Positions 7,663-16,047 are shown, counted from the stretch's first letter. The stretch: 45,156 bases of DNA from a virus (IMGVR_UViG_3300028127_000008:1-45156), one strand, 5' to 3'. A program made the numbers and translations. The notes: generated by a model from the letters alone, not told the origin.

Positions 7663-9024
7663 ATGGCAGATCCAGGTATTTGGAACCAAGAACCACCAGA
7701 GGAGCTAGCTAACTTAGCTAAAAACTTTCAAAAATCATTTCCTAATAGTTATGACTTTGCAAAGACGTTTGTGCAAACTGCATCTTCTGCTGCTGGTGGT
7801 GGTAATGGTGTAACTAGTTTAGATGATCCAACATACCTAGGTTTTAATGTTAGGTTTGATCCTATGTCACCACTATTTGAAGGCGCACTAGAAGGTAGTC
7901 CTGCTATTCCTGCTGGTGTAGATCCATTAACATTTCAAGGAGGTGATGCTAATAATTTAGGTTCTCATCCTTCTGGTGAATCTGCTGTTGGGTATCTGAA
8001 TAATCTAGGTGAAGTTACAAGGGCTACATATTTGAAAGCTTTCTGCCAGGGTCTTAGAGAAATACAAACAAAAAGACCTTATTATTTTCAGACAATAGAA
8101 GGATTACAAGAAGCTTTTAATAAAACGGTTAATATGACACCGTATGGTGGAAGCGCTGAAGGTGAAGGAATCACAGTAGGTTGCCTAGAGGCAATAGATT
8201 TAAAAATGGCTGCAATATTTAATCTTTATAAAGCTGCATGTTATGATGTTAAATATAGAAGAAATCTTTTACCTGTAAATTTAATGTATTTTACATGTTA
8301 TGTTGATGTTGTGGAAGTAAGAAAATTTAAACAAGTTAGAAATTTTATAAATGCCCTCAATCCTCTTTCACCAGAACCAGAACTTAGTAAATTTGTAAAT
8401 GAAAACTTTTCAAAGATAACTTTAAAATTTGATGAGTGTGTTTGGGACGCTACTGCCAGTGGGCAAGTTTTTGCAGATGTTACTAATGTACAAGGTAGTG
8501 GTGCTATGACTACGTCATCTATAAAATGGTCATACGGAAGAGTTGAAATACAATCACAATTTGCTGGTTATGATTCTGCATTAATTGATTCAGCAAATGT
8601 AAAACCTAAAACTTTTGGTGATTTAGCAAAAGCAGCAGGTAAAAAATTATTAGATAAAGCAATCCAAGGAGCAGAGAATGCAATCCAAAGAAAGGCTTTA
8701 AGTTTTGTACAAGGTTTAAAGTTTGGTAATGTATATGGCTTAAGAAACCAAGTTCTGAATACCATTAAAAATCCACAAGGTTTATTAAGTACTCTACAAG
8801 GTGCCTTGGCACAAGAAGAAACTACACCAGGATTTGTTGACCCACTTGGTGCTAATATATTTGAAGGAGAGGCTGAAAGAATTGGTGGTAGTACACAAAG
8901 TATAGAAAGTAATAATATCTTTCCAGAAGAAGATGACATTTTACCATTACAAAGCAGCAACATATTTGGAACTCAGCCATCAGGGCCTACTCCATTACAG
9001 AGTAGTAATATATTTGAAGATTAA
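7663..9024 (+). CDS. Tube-initiator-like baseplate protein with NIF-repeat tail, 453 aa
   Basis: Residues 205-310 have the strand pattern of tail-tube-like proteins: LPVNLMYFTCYVDVVEVRKF, FSKITLKFDECVWDATASGQ and IKWSYGRVEIQSQFAGYD. The gene lies between hub and spike genes, where tube-initiator or hub-cap proteins are expected (gp48/gp54-like in T4). The C-terminal 60 residues look disordered and contain four copies of a short motif, Asn-Ile-Phe at residues 398-400, 418-420, 433-435 and 449-451, two of them preceded by PLQSS. These look like docking motifs for a partner. A central helix-rich stretch (KAAGKKLLDKAIQGAENAIQ) links the two parts. Assignment to a specific T4 gene is tentative. 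Confidence 0.5.
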   Translation: MADPGIWNQEPPEELANLAKNFQKSFPNSYDFAKTFVQTASSAAGGGNGVTSLDDPTYLGFNVRFDPMSPLFEGALEGSPAIPAGVDPLTFQGGDANNLGSHPSGESAVGYLNNLGEVTRATYLKAFCQGLREIQTKRPYYFQTIEGLQEAFNKTVNMTPYGGSAEGEGITVGCLEAIDLKMAAIFNLYKAACYDVKYRRNLLPVNLMYFTCYVDVVEVRKFKQVRNFINALNPLSPEPELSKFVNENFSKITLKFDECVWDATASGQVFADVTNVQGSGAMTTSSIKWSYGRVEIQSQFAGYDSALIDSANVKPKTFGDLAKAAGKKLLDKAIQGAENAIQRKALSFVQGLKFGNVYGLRNQVLNTIKNPQGLLSTLQGALAQEETTPGFVDPLGANIFEGEAERIGGSTQSIESNNIFPEEDDILPLQSSNIFGTQPSGPTPLQSSNIFED

Positions 9025-9027
9025 TAT

Positions 9028-9933
9028 ATGGGAAAATTAACAACAAAGGATTTAAAAGATGATAATCTTAAAGGTACGCAATGGATTGGTATAGTTGAAA
9101 ATACTGATGATGATATCTTTGAAGGCCGATGTAGGATTAGAGTTTTTGGTAAAATGGACCAGAGAGAAGATCCAGAAGATCCAAGTAGTGCTTACATAAT
9201 GCCAACTGAATCTTTACCTTGGGCAAGACCATCAGTAGCATCTTCAGGTGGAAGTAACAGTGGAAGTGGTACCTTTTCAGTACCTAAACTAGGCACGATA
9301 TTAAGGATAACATTTGACAATGGTAATTATTATTCTCCTGTATACCATGAGTCACTATACCCTTCTGATGAGACTAAGGCGGAGATAGAGGCGGCTTATC
9401 CTAATTCACATGTATTAATATATGATACAGCATTTGGGTTAACAGGGGATCTACAATCTGGTGATCCTGAAGTTACTAACGAAAGGGAGGGGGAACATAT
9501 TAAAGTTTTCTTTACAGAAGAAAAAGGCTTAATGATGGATTACACGACAACAGAAGGTCCAACAACAGTAAATATAAAACCTGATAATTCAGTTGAAATA
9601 ATAAATGCAAATGGAGATTCAATTGTAATGCTTAATGATGGAAATATAACATTTACTCATTCTGCTCAGTTTACAATTAATAGTGGTGCTAATACTGAAA
9701 TTAATTGTGAAGATGCAATAATTAATTGTACTAACACCGTTGTAAATCATGCCTCATCTATTGAATTAGGACAAGGTGCAGTTGAAAAGGTAGTACTAGG
9801 AGATACATTTATGGCTCTATTTAATAAGCATACTCACATTGGAAACTTAGGGGCACCGACATCTCCACCACCAGCAACCGGTAATGCAATGACTGCAAAT
9901 GAATTAAGCCAAAAGCAAGTTAAAACTCTATAA
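9028..9933 (+). CDS. 5: Baseplate central spike protein (gp5/gpV-like, no lysozyme)
   Basis: Residues 15-115 form the OB-fold of phage spike proteins: QWIGIVENTDDDIFEGRCRI, ESLPWARP, VPKLGTILRITFDNGNYYSP. Residues 185-260 are short repetitive strands (VEIINANGDSIVMLNDGNIT, AQFTINSGANTEINCEDAII) typical of the trimeric beta-helix needle. Near the C-terminus, KHTHIGNLGAPTSPPP contains an HxH pair (His268, His270) like the metal-binding tip of P2/Mu-type spikes. The T4 gp5 lysozyme domain is absent: the OB-fold passes straight to the needle. The protein punctures the outer membrane during contraction. It lies 3 nt after the tube-initiator-like gene. Confidence 0.8.
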   Translation: MGKLTTKDLKDDNLKGTQWIGIVENTDDDIFEGRCRIRVFGKMDQREDPEDPSSAYIMPTESLPWARPSVASSGGSNSGSGTFSVPKLGTILRITFDNGNYYSPVYHESLYPSDETKAEIEAAYPNSHVLIYDTAFGLTGDLQSGDPEVTNEREGEHIKVFFTEEKGLMMDYTTTEGPTTVNIKPDNSVEIINANGDSIVMLNDGNITFTHSAQFTINSGANTEINCEDAIINCTNTVVNHASSIELGQGAVEKVVLGDTFMALFNKHTHIGNLGAPTSPPPATGNAMTANELSQKQVKTL

Positions 9934-9945
9934 ATATATAAATTA
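9932..9945 (+). promoter_or_regulatory. Candidate late promoter (AAATATATAAATTA)
   Basis: A NAATATATAA-type sequence overlapping the stop of the spike gene and starting 28 nt before the ATG at 9960. Confidence 0.35.
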
Positions 9946-9959
9946 ATAAAACTAAAAAC

Positions 9960-10289
9960 ATGGCATTAGTAAAACCTGTATTAGATACCGCTCTAACAAA
10001 TACATTAAATGCAGCATTTGCAGCAGCAATGACTGACTTCGTTACTGTTATTAAAGCTAGCCCTGCAACCGGAAACGATTCCGAGGCTATAAATTTAACT
10101 GCTGCAATAGCATCATCGTCATTAGTATTTTCTAATTTAGCAGGACCCGGTATTTCTACTGCTGTCGATGCATACATAAGGTCACAAACATTAATTGTGC
10201 CACCAGGTCAACTTGTAACAACCGCAGGTTCTGCTGTTGCTCAGGCTGGTGCAACATCCGCACCTTCACCACCAATTCCTGTTTTATAA
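9960..10289 (+). CDS. Small Ala-rich protein next to spike gene, 109 aa
   Basis: The family is not recognised. It is rich in Ala, Thr, Ser and Val. The first 70 residues look helical (LDTALTNTLNAAFAAAMTDF), followed by a segment (VDAYIRSQTLIVPPGQLVTT) and a Gly/Pro-containing tail ending SAPSPPIPVL. That Pro-rich ending resembles the GAPTSPPP tip region of the neighbouring spike protein. There is no clear signal peptide, although the N-terminal half is fairly hydrophobic. Its place directly after the spike gene suggests a minor baseplate or spike-associated component. This is inference from context only. Confidence 0.6.
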   Translation: MALVKPVLDTALTNTLNAAFAAAMTDFVTVIKASPATGNDSEAINLTAAIASSSLVFSNLAGPGISTAVDAYIRSQTLIVPPGQLVTTAGSAVAQAGATSAPSPPIPVL

Positions 10290-10338
10290 TCTTAAACTAT
10301 TTAATATCTAAAGGTATAATAATTAAATCTAAACCGAG

Positions 10339-10350
10339 TAATATATAATC
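10339..10350 (+). promoter_or_regulatory. Candidate promoter region before the S1-domain gene
   Basis: A TAATATATAATC sequence begins 39 nt before the ATG at 10378. An AAGGTATAAT box lies a little further upstream at 10311-10320. The 88-nt gap is one of the longer ones here, suggesting that the S1-domain gene has its own control, possibly by two promoter types. Confidence 0.4.
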
Positions 10351-10377
10351 TATAATAACACTCTTAATAAAAAAATA

Positions 10378-11550
10378 ATGAACGAACAAGAAATCACCAT
10401 CCAATTAAGTGATGATCCATTTGACACTAAAGTAATTAAAGTTAAAGTACCTAAGGGAACTAAGTTAATGTCAACCGAGGCATATTCTGCTGATGTGTTG
10501 GATATGTATGATATGAGCGATGAAGATGCTAAAAAGCTTCAAATGTCAGAAGAGAATAATAATTATATTACTCAAGCCGAGATTGCTTATATTAAAAAAG
10601 AAATACAAATTGTTGAAGGTGAAGAAAGAGAGGTCAAAACAGAGGCACTGGTTGACATATCTAGAAAAAATACAGCTGTATGTATTTTATCAAAAGAAGA
10701 TCCGGATATAGTAGAACAATTAGAGGTTGGGATGATAGTAGATATTAAAGTTAAACATTCTAAACAAGGTACCTTATATGCTTCTATTAGTGATGCATTA
10801 GACGAAGTTAAACGTAATGAAATTTATAATGCCATTGGAAATAAAACTATTGGGTTTACTGGTAAAGTAAAAGAACTTATTCATGGTGGTTACTGGGTAG
10901 AAGTAGGCGGTGTTGAATGTTTTATGCCAGGTTCATTAGGCGGTTTAAATAAACTGCATAACTTTGAAAAATTAGTAGGTAAAGAAATTATCGTTATGCC
11001 TATAACTTATTCTAATGAAAAACAAACCATTGTCGTTTCCCATAGAGAATATCTAAGAACTATGATACCTTCTGCTGTGGAAAATCTTAGAGAAAATATT
11101 AAAGAGCATGTAACTGGGTTTGTTACAGGTGCAACTAAATTTGGTATATTTGCTGAATTTAACGATTGCTTAACCGGATTAATTCCTAAAAATGAATTAG
11201 ATGAATCTACATTAGAGAAGTTTAATAATAGAGATATTAAACCAGGTGATGAAATTGATTTTTGGACTAAAGAAATAATTTCGGAAAGAAAAATAATACT
11301 TAGCCAAACCGGACCTAAGATAGATTTATGGGATGGTGCTGATGAGAAATACAAACCTATGATGGTCACTGAAGGTAAAGTTACTAAAGTTACTAAGTAT
11401 GGCGCATTTGTCGAATTAGAAAAAGGTATCAGTGGTCTTATTCATAAAACTAAACTTAAGAATACTGAACTTACAAAAGGCGACCTTGTAAATATTAAAA
11501 TTGGTAGTGTGAATGTTAGTGATCGCAAGATTACAATGAACTTAGTATAA
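10378..11550 (+). CDS. S1-domain RNA-binding protein (ribosomal protein bS1-like), 390 aa
   Basis: Three S1 (OB-fold) domains are visible. The first is at about residues 158-225 (GFTGKVKELIHGGYWVEVGG, VECFMPGSLGG, TIVVSHREYL). The second is at about 244-312 (HVTGFVTGATKFGIFAEFND, LTGLIPKNEL, KIILSQ). The third is at about 333-390 (TEGKVTKVTKYGAFVELEKG, ISGLIHKTKL, KITMNL). A more diverged S1-like segment may lie at 90-150. The layout matches bacterial ribosomal protein S1, which recruits mRNA to the 30S subunit, but is shorter than the six-domain host protein. The N-terminal 80 residues are acidic and unique. It could favour phage mRNA translation, protect RNA or act in antitermination. It interrupts the tail gene block and has its own upstream promoter-like motifs. 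Family assignment is firm, role inferred. Confidence 0.85.
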   Translation: MNEQEITIQLSDDPFDTKVIKVKVPKGTKLMSTEAYSADVLDMYDMSDEDAKKLQMSEENNNYITQAEIAYIKKEIQIVEGEEREVKTEALVDISRKNTAVCILSKEDPDIVEQLEVGMIVDIKVKHSKQGTLYASISDALDEVKRNEIYNAIGNKTIGFTGKVKELIHGGYWVEVGGVECFMPGSLGGLNKLHNFEKLVGKEIIVMPITYSNEKQTIVVSHREYLRTMIPSAVENLRENIKEHVTGFVTGATKFGIFAEFNDCLTGLIPKNELDESTLEKFNNRDIKPGDEIDFWTKEIISERKIILSQTGPKIDLWDGADEKYKPMMVTEGKVTKVTKYGAFVELEKGISGLIHKTKLKNTELTKGDLVNIKIGSVNVSDRKITMNLV

Positions 11551-11555
11551 CATCC

Positions 11556-11588
11556 ATCCTGGTTTGGAATATATAAACAAATCAGGAT
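11556..11588 (+). promoter_or_regulatory. Inverted repeat flanking a candidate promoter
   Basis: ATCCTG at 11556-11561 and CAGGAT at 11583-11588 are perfect inverted 6-mers, and the GAATATATAA motif lies between them. This could be an operator or a weak hairpin. The arms are short, so chance is possible. Confidence 0.25.
11567..11580 (+). promoter_or_regulatory. Candidate late promoter (GAATATATAAACAA)
   Basis: It begins exactly 26 nt before the ATG at 11593, the spacing seen for several other copies of the motif. Confidence 0.5.
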
Positions 11589-11592
11589 AAAT

Positions 11593-12891
11593 ATGTATTC
11601 TAACGAACAACTAAATGCTATACATTCTTCAAAGATAGGTTTTGAATTTGAGTTCTTTTCAAACGAAAACCTTGATCTTACTAAAGATAGTTTAGCACAA
11701 ACCTTAAACAAGTCAATTAGAGTAGAAGAAAAAGCACATAGTGACTTTATACCTACTCAAGATATTTTTAAATTAGAACCAGATAACTCCGGTGGTACTG
11801 GAATGATTGAGTTAGTAACCGGTCCACTACCTTTTGTTGAAGCCAAATTAGTTATGGCTAAAACTTTAAAATGGATTAGAGAAAACGGTAAGACTAATGA
11901 AAGATGCTCTATTCATATAAACATTGCGTTTGATGGAAAAAAGTTAGGACCTATTGTTAATATGTCAAAATTAGACGTAGGTAAATTTGTACTTAACTTT
12001 GATGAAAACAAAGTATATGAAGCCTTCCCAAACAGAAGAGATTCTGTTTATGCAAAATCTATAAAGTTTATTGTACCTTTAAGTGGTATGACTCAACCTT
12101 CACCAGAAAAAAATCTTTGGAAAAACTATATGTTTGTCAAAGAGAAGTATTATGGTATTAATTTTGAAAAGCTACAAAAAGGTTATATTGAATTTAGATA
12201 TCTTGGTGGTGCTGATTATGAAAAGAGGTATTCTACAATACTTTCAATGACCGAACATTTTATTACTTCATTATATGAAACTTTAGTTAACCCAAAATAT
12301 AATGAATCTGATTTAAAGGTTTTGGATAAGATTTTAGAAAAGCATAAAACTGTTATTGAATCTTACCGAACATATTCTTCATTTAAAGAAAAATTTCCTA
12401 ATGTTCATTTAATGGTTGATCTTCAAACATATGATCAGCTTATTGAAATGTATTACCCTAAAATTAGAGAAAAGATTTTTGATTTAATTACTAGGGCTGA
12501 TATGAATGAAGGTTTAATCAATTACGATAGTGATACCGGTAGAATTCAGATTAAAGATGCTAAGTTAATGAGATGTTTTGAAATAAACGGTGTTGATATT
12601 GTTGATTCAGTTATCCAAGGAAATATAGTTAATTGTGATATCTTTGGTTGTGACCTTAAAAACGCGTCAGTATTTGAATCTAATTTATTTGGGGCTACTA
12701 TAGCCGAAGATTGCAAAATAGAAGAATCATATGTTAGTAGAAATGTAATATGTGAAGATAGTTATGTATTTGGTAAAAGAGGCGTTTTTAGTGGTGAAAT
12801 GGTTGGTGGTATTTTTAGACAAGGTAGAGCAACAGGGCTTGCGAGGTTTAGTGATAAAACTGAAGTAATTGAAATAGAAAAAATTAAATAA
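11593..12891 (+). CDS. Amidoligase (glutamine-synthetase-fold) with pentapeptide-like C-terminus
   Basis: The first 210 residues carry the hallmarks of the Amidoligase_2 family of COOH-NH2 ligases: IGFEFEF (Glu18, Glu20), DNSGGTGMIELVTGPLPF (Asp64, Glu73), RCSIHINI (Cys105, His108, Asn110) and YIEFRYLGG (Glu200, Arg202). Family members use ATP to join a carboxyl to an amine, forming peptide-like bonds on small molecules or proteins. Residues about 325-420 consist of short repeats such as VDIVDSVIQGNIVNCDIFGC, then LKNASVFESNLFGATIAEDC, resembling a pentapeptide-repeat or beta-helix domain that may bind the substrate. A helical linker lies between. No protease or cyclotransferase partner is adjacent. 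It sits between the S1-domain gene and wedge genes under its own promoter-like motif. The family call is good; the substrate is unknown. Confidence 0.7.
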   Translation: MYSNEQLNAIHSSKIGFEFEFFSNENLDLTKDSLAQTLNKSIRVEEKAHSDFIPTQDIFKLEPDNSGGTGMIELVTGPLPFVEAKLVMAKTLKWIRENGKTNERCSIHINIAFDGKKLGPIVNMSKLDVGKFVLNFDENKVYEAFPNRRDSVYAKSIKFIVPLSGMTQPSPEKNLWKNYMFVKEKYYGINFEKLQKGYIEFRYLGGADYEKRYSTILSMTEHFITSLYETLVNPKYNESDLKVLDKILEKHKTVIESYRTYSSFKEKFPNVHLMVDLQTYDQLIEMYYPKIREKIFDLITRADMNEGLINYDSDTGRIQIKDAKLMRCFEINGVDIVDSVIQGNIVNCDIFGCDLKNASVFESNLFGATIAEDCKIEESYVSRNVICEDSYVFGKRGVFSGEMVGGIFRQGRATGLARFSDKTEVIEIEKIK

Positions 12892-12895
12892 AGAT

Positions 12896-13747
12896 ATGTC
12901 AAATAAAAGTTGGTGTAACCCAGATTCACAGGAATGCTTAGACGCGCTAATCAAAGAAATTAATGATGACTTAACAGTAGGTTGCCAAATACCTTTTACA
13001 GTACCTAAAAAAGAGTTGGCTCATATTATTAATAGAGCCAAAGATTATTTTTATAAAATATATGAAGATAGTGTAGAAGAAATGTATATTGCATTACCTA
13101 AGTCTGCTTGGTATGAAAAAGATTTTAGGCAAGGCGTTAGTCATAGTAACGGTAGTAATAAATTAACAGAGAAGGATGTAAACAATCCTAGGGGTGTTGT
13201 AAAAATGCCTTCAACCGTTTGGGCAGTTAATAATGTATTTCAAATAAATGGATTCTCTGGTGAAGATGGTGGCTTTGGTGATAACTCATTTTCTGCAGGT
13301 GATCCGGATTTTTCATTAGATAAGTTTATTTACTCTGATGTGTATGGTGCTGGTATTGGATCCGAAGAATTAATGTACTATGTAATTAATTCTAAATTTA
13401 TAGATAATGCAAGACAAGTTTTACAGGCTCAGATATCATACAATTATAATAGACTAACTAAAAAGTTTAGATTTATGGGGGAGTTACCAAATAAAGGTGC
13501 ATGCATATTTCAGGTTTATAATACTATTCCTGATTGTGATCTTTTTCAAGATGAGGCTTTTATAAGATACTGTATAGGTATGGCTAAAATACAATTATCT
13601 AGAATATTAGGTACATTTCAATTTAACTTACCTGGTAATATTACTATTAATTATGATTTGATATCTAGTGAGGGTAGAGAAGAAGTTGATGCTATCGTTG
13701 AAGAAATAAAAGGTGATGAAGGTGTTGATTATTTTTTCACAGGATAA
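12896..13747 (+). CDS. Virion structural protein, possibly neck/connector or wedge, 283 aa
   Basis: I cannot name the family securely. The protein is soluble, with a helical N-terminus (CLDALIKEINDDLTVGCQIP, then ELAHIINRAKDYFYKIYEDS), a beta-rich centre (VVKMPSTVWAVNNVFQINGF) and a distinctive end: FIRYCIGMAKIQLSRILGTF followed by FNLPGNITINYDLISSEGRE and EEVDAIVEEIKG. That end, a helix then a strand then an acidic helix, resembles connector or neck-type phage structural proteins. Its place 4 nt after the amidoligase gene and before gp25 and gp6 shows that it is expressed with baseplate genes. Start chosen at the first ATG after the preceding stop. Confidence 0.5.
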   Translation: MSNKSWCNPDSQECLDALIKEINDDLTVGCQIPFTVPKKELAHIINRAKDYFYKIYEDSVEEMYIALPKSAWYEKDFRQGVSHSNGSNKLTEKDVNNPRGVVKMPSTVWAVNNVFQINGFSGEDGGFGDNSFSAGDPDFSLDKFIYSDVYGAGIGSEELMYYVINSKFIDNARQVLQAQISYNYNRLTKKFRFMGELPNKGACIFQVYNTIPDCDLFQDEAFIRYCIGMAKIQLSRILGTFQFNLPGNITINYDLISSEGREEVDAIVEEIKGDEGVDYFFTG

Positions 13748-13778
13748 TTTATAATCTAAGACCCTCAAAAAATGTAGA

Positions 13779-13793
13779 GAATATATAATAAAA
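13779..13793 (+). promoter_or_regulatory. Candidate late promoter (GAATATATAATAAAA)
   Basis: It starts exactly 26 nt before the ATG at 13805 and is the best match to the consensus. It would drive the gp25-gp6-gp7 wedge block. Confidence 0.55.
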
Positions 13794-13804
13794 GAATATT
13801 CTCC

Positions 13805-14170
13805 ATGATTAAAGAAATATACAGTAGAGACATAGATGCACCGAAGTACAATGATGACGTCATTGAGGTGACTGATCAATTACAACAGCTTATCCTTAAG
13901 ATAGAGAATTGTTTGTTTACAAGACAAGGTGATGTACTAGGTTCTCCTAATATGGGATGTAATTTAGATGATCTTGTCTTTTCTTTAGTTTTAAATGAAT
14001 CTGTTATTTCACAAAAGATAAGTAGTCAGATTCAAACATATTGCTTAAATAGCAGCAGTTCACAGTTTGGAATTGATGTAAGAGTTCAATTTTTTAGTGT
14101 GACAGAGCGAAACGGTTGTTTGGTTGATATTTATGTAAATGAACAAAGGGTCATTGGGGCTTTGTTTTAA
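13805..14170 (+). CDS. 25: Baseplate wedge protein gp25-like
   Basis: A 121-residue protein of the gp25/gpW family, a conserved sheath-anchoring part of contractile baseplates. The core segment QLILKIENCLFTRQGDVLGS, followed by PNMGCNLDDLVFSLVLNESV, matches the family layout in which a helix leads into a loop and then a helix rich in Leu/Asp. The canonical Glu-Pro-Arg turn is replaced around GSPNMG. The C-terminal strands (GIDVRVQFFSVTERNGCLVD, then IYVNEQRVIGALF) complete the fold. Length is close to T4 gp25 (132 aa). The gene lies just before gp6, the usual order in myophages. The protein sits at the top of the baseplate, where sheath polymerisation begins. Confidence 0.75.
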   Translation: MIKEIYSRDIDAPKYNDDVIEVTDQLQQLILKIENCLFTRQGDVLGSPNMGCNLDDLVFSLVLNESVISQKISSQIQTYCLNSSSSQFGIDVRVQFFSVTERNGCLVDIYVNEQRVIGALF

Positions 14171-14189
14171 AATAAAAATAAAATAGTTA

Positions 14190-16046
14190 ATGTCATTTTT
14201 CAGTAAAACAAGAATAAAAGCAACAGAGTTATTTTTTGATGCTTTTCAATATTTACAGCGCCAGTATGATCAAGCCGGTGAAGTGTTTACGCCTGCATCA
14301 CCATTTGGGCAAATTCTTACCGTGGTTGCCAACTTAGGGGAACTTATTTTATTTTACATTGAAGCGGTTGGGACAGAGCTTAACATTAGCAGAGCAAGAA
14401 ATATAGAATCAATATACGGTTTATCAAGACTAACTGGGCATGATCCTACTAGAGGAATATCTGCGCAAGGTATAATTGGACTAAGATTAAATACATCTGC
14501 AGCCACATTAGTTGAAGGCGACTTTGTACAAATATTAAATTATGCTGAGCTAGAAATTGGACAAAATGGTCTAAGTTATTTTATTAAGTTTGATAGTGAT
14601 TATATAAGATTAGAAAAAACAACAAGGTCATTTGTTAATGTTCAATTAATACAAGGTATAATTGAAGATCAAAAATTTACCGGAACTGGTGAACCTTTAC
14701 AAAGCTACAATTTAACTACCAAAGACCCAACAGATCAATATATGGTTGATGTACATGTAGATGGTAAATTATGGAAAAATGTTAATTCTTTATATGACAT
14801 GAATAATGGCGAAGAATGTGTTATGATAAAAACTAGTGTTAATGGTGGCTTAACTTGTTTCTTTGGAAATAATCAATTTGGCCAACCTCCTGCATTAGGA
14901 TCTATAATAAAAGTTACTTATGTAAAGACCAGAGGATCTGCTGGTAATATTGGTGGAAAGAATTTAGATATGAAATTTAAAACCCCAGGAACAGATTCTA
15001 CAGGAGAAGAAATAGATCTTAATGAAGTGTTATCTTTAAACATTGTTCGTAATCCTATATTTGGTTCAGATAGCGAAGACCCTACATTTACAAGGTTAAT
15101 TGCGCCATACCAAAGTAATTCATTTGTATTAGCTAATCCTAATAATTATATTTACTATCTAAGTAAGTATGATTACTTTTCTTTTGTAGACGCATATAAT
15201 ACAAAGGATGATCAATATTTAGATGATGACAATATTATATACTTATTTTTAATACCGGATATTGCTAAAAAGATAACAAGTGATAAAGATTATTTTAGTG
15301 TTCCTGTAGATGAATTCTCAATGACACCTGACGAAAAAGAAATGGTATATGAAATTCTAAATGAAAGTGGCCGACAGATAGTTACTGCTGAAGTTAGAAT
15401 TAATGATCCTATAATTAAAAGGTATGCATTAAATATTGTTTTGAGATATGTTGAAGGATTTGATAAAGATGAAATTCATGCATCCATTAGAGAACAACTT
15501 AGTACTTATTTTATATACATAAACAGGAGAGATAGAATTCCAAGATCCGACTTAATTTCAATTATTGAAAACGTAGATGGTGTAGATTCTGTTAATGTAT
15601 TTTTTATATCCGAAGCTAATGAAAAGGCTATGGCCGATGGGTTTTATGAAATTCCTGTTTATGGCACAGATCCTGTAACAGATCAAAAAGTATTAATAGA
15701 AACCAAGAAGGTAATGCTTAAAGGTGATGAGGATCCTCAAATAGGATTAGATGAATTTGGTGATGTAATTATTGGCCCTGAAGATTTGGCTATTATAAGA
15801 GGTGGTTGGGATGATAGGAATGGAACTTTTTATGAAAGCATACCTAATAAGAATACAATAAGTTCTCTTAATATTTTCTTTAAAGGTACTATTCCAAATA
15901 ACCTTTATAATAAAACTCAACAGTCTAAGTTTCAAGATTTAAAAAGAACTAGAGGAACAACTATTGCAACATCAGGAAACTCAAGAAGTACAAATACTGG
16001 AAGGTTAAAAGATAACCCTACATTAAAAGCAATACAAGGAAAGTAA
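14190..16046 (+). CDS. 6: Baseplate wedge protein gp6-like (baseplate J family)
   Basis: A 618-residue protein with the organisation of T4 gp6 and Mu/P2 baseplate J proteins, which form the wedge ring around the hub. The N-terminus has helical segments (ATELFFDAFQYLQRQYDQAG, SPFGQILTVVANLGELILFY) and RARNIESIYGLSRLTGHDPT, the region that packs wedges together. A beta domain follows (GIIGLRLNTSAATLVEGDFV). Residues about 400-480 show the J-type end: RYALNIVLRYVEGFDKDEIH, then REQLSTYFIYINRRDRIPRS and IIENVDGVDSVNVFF. The C-terminal 70 residues are basic and probably disordered. It directly follows gp25, and its stop lies 1 nt before the next start. Confidence 0.8.
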   Translation: MSFFSKTRIKATELFFDAFQYLQRQYDQAGEVFTPASPFGQILTVVANLGELILFYIEAVGTELNISRARNIESIYGLSRLTGHDPTRGISAQGIIGLRLNTSAATLVEGDFVQILNYAELEIGQNGLSYFIKFDSDYIRLEKTTRSFVNVQLIQGIIEDQKFTGTGEPLQSYNLTTKDPTDQYMVDVHVDGKLWKNVNSLYDMNNGEECVMIKTSVNGGLTCFFGNNQFGQPPALGSIIKVTYVKTRGSAGNIGGKNLDMKFKTPGTDSTGEEIDLNEVLSLNIVRNPIFGSDSEDPTFTRLIAPYQSNSFVLANPNNYIYYLSKYDYFSFVDAYNTKDDQYLDDDNIIYLFLIPDIAKKITSDKDYFSVPVDEFSMTPDEKEMVYEILNESGRQIVTAEVRINDPIIKRYALNIVLRYVEGFDKDEIHASIREQLSTYFIYINRRDRIPRSDLISIIENVDGVDSVNVFFISEANEKAMADGFYEIPVYGTDPVTDQKVLIETKKVMLKGDEDPQIGLDEFGDVIIGPEDLAIIRGGWDDRNGTFYESIPNKNTISSLNIFFKGTIPNNLYNKTQQSKFQDLKRTRGTTIATSGNSRSTNTGRLKDNPTLKAIQGK

Positions 16047-16047
16047 T

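Noticed and set aside
8568-8963. Reverse-strand open frame of 131 codons with a signal-like hydrophobic start.
   Set aside because: It is antisense to the tube-initiator-like gene, has no promoter-like motif in that direction, and its composition reflects the complement of Gly/Ala/Gln codons.
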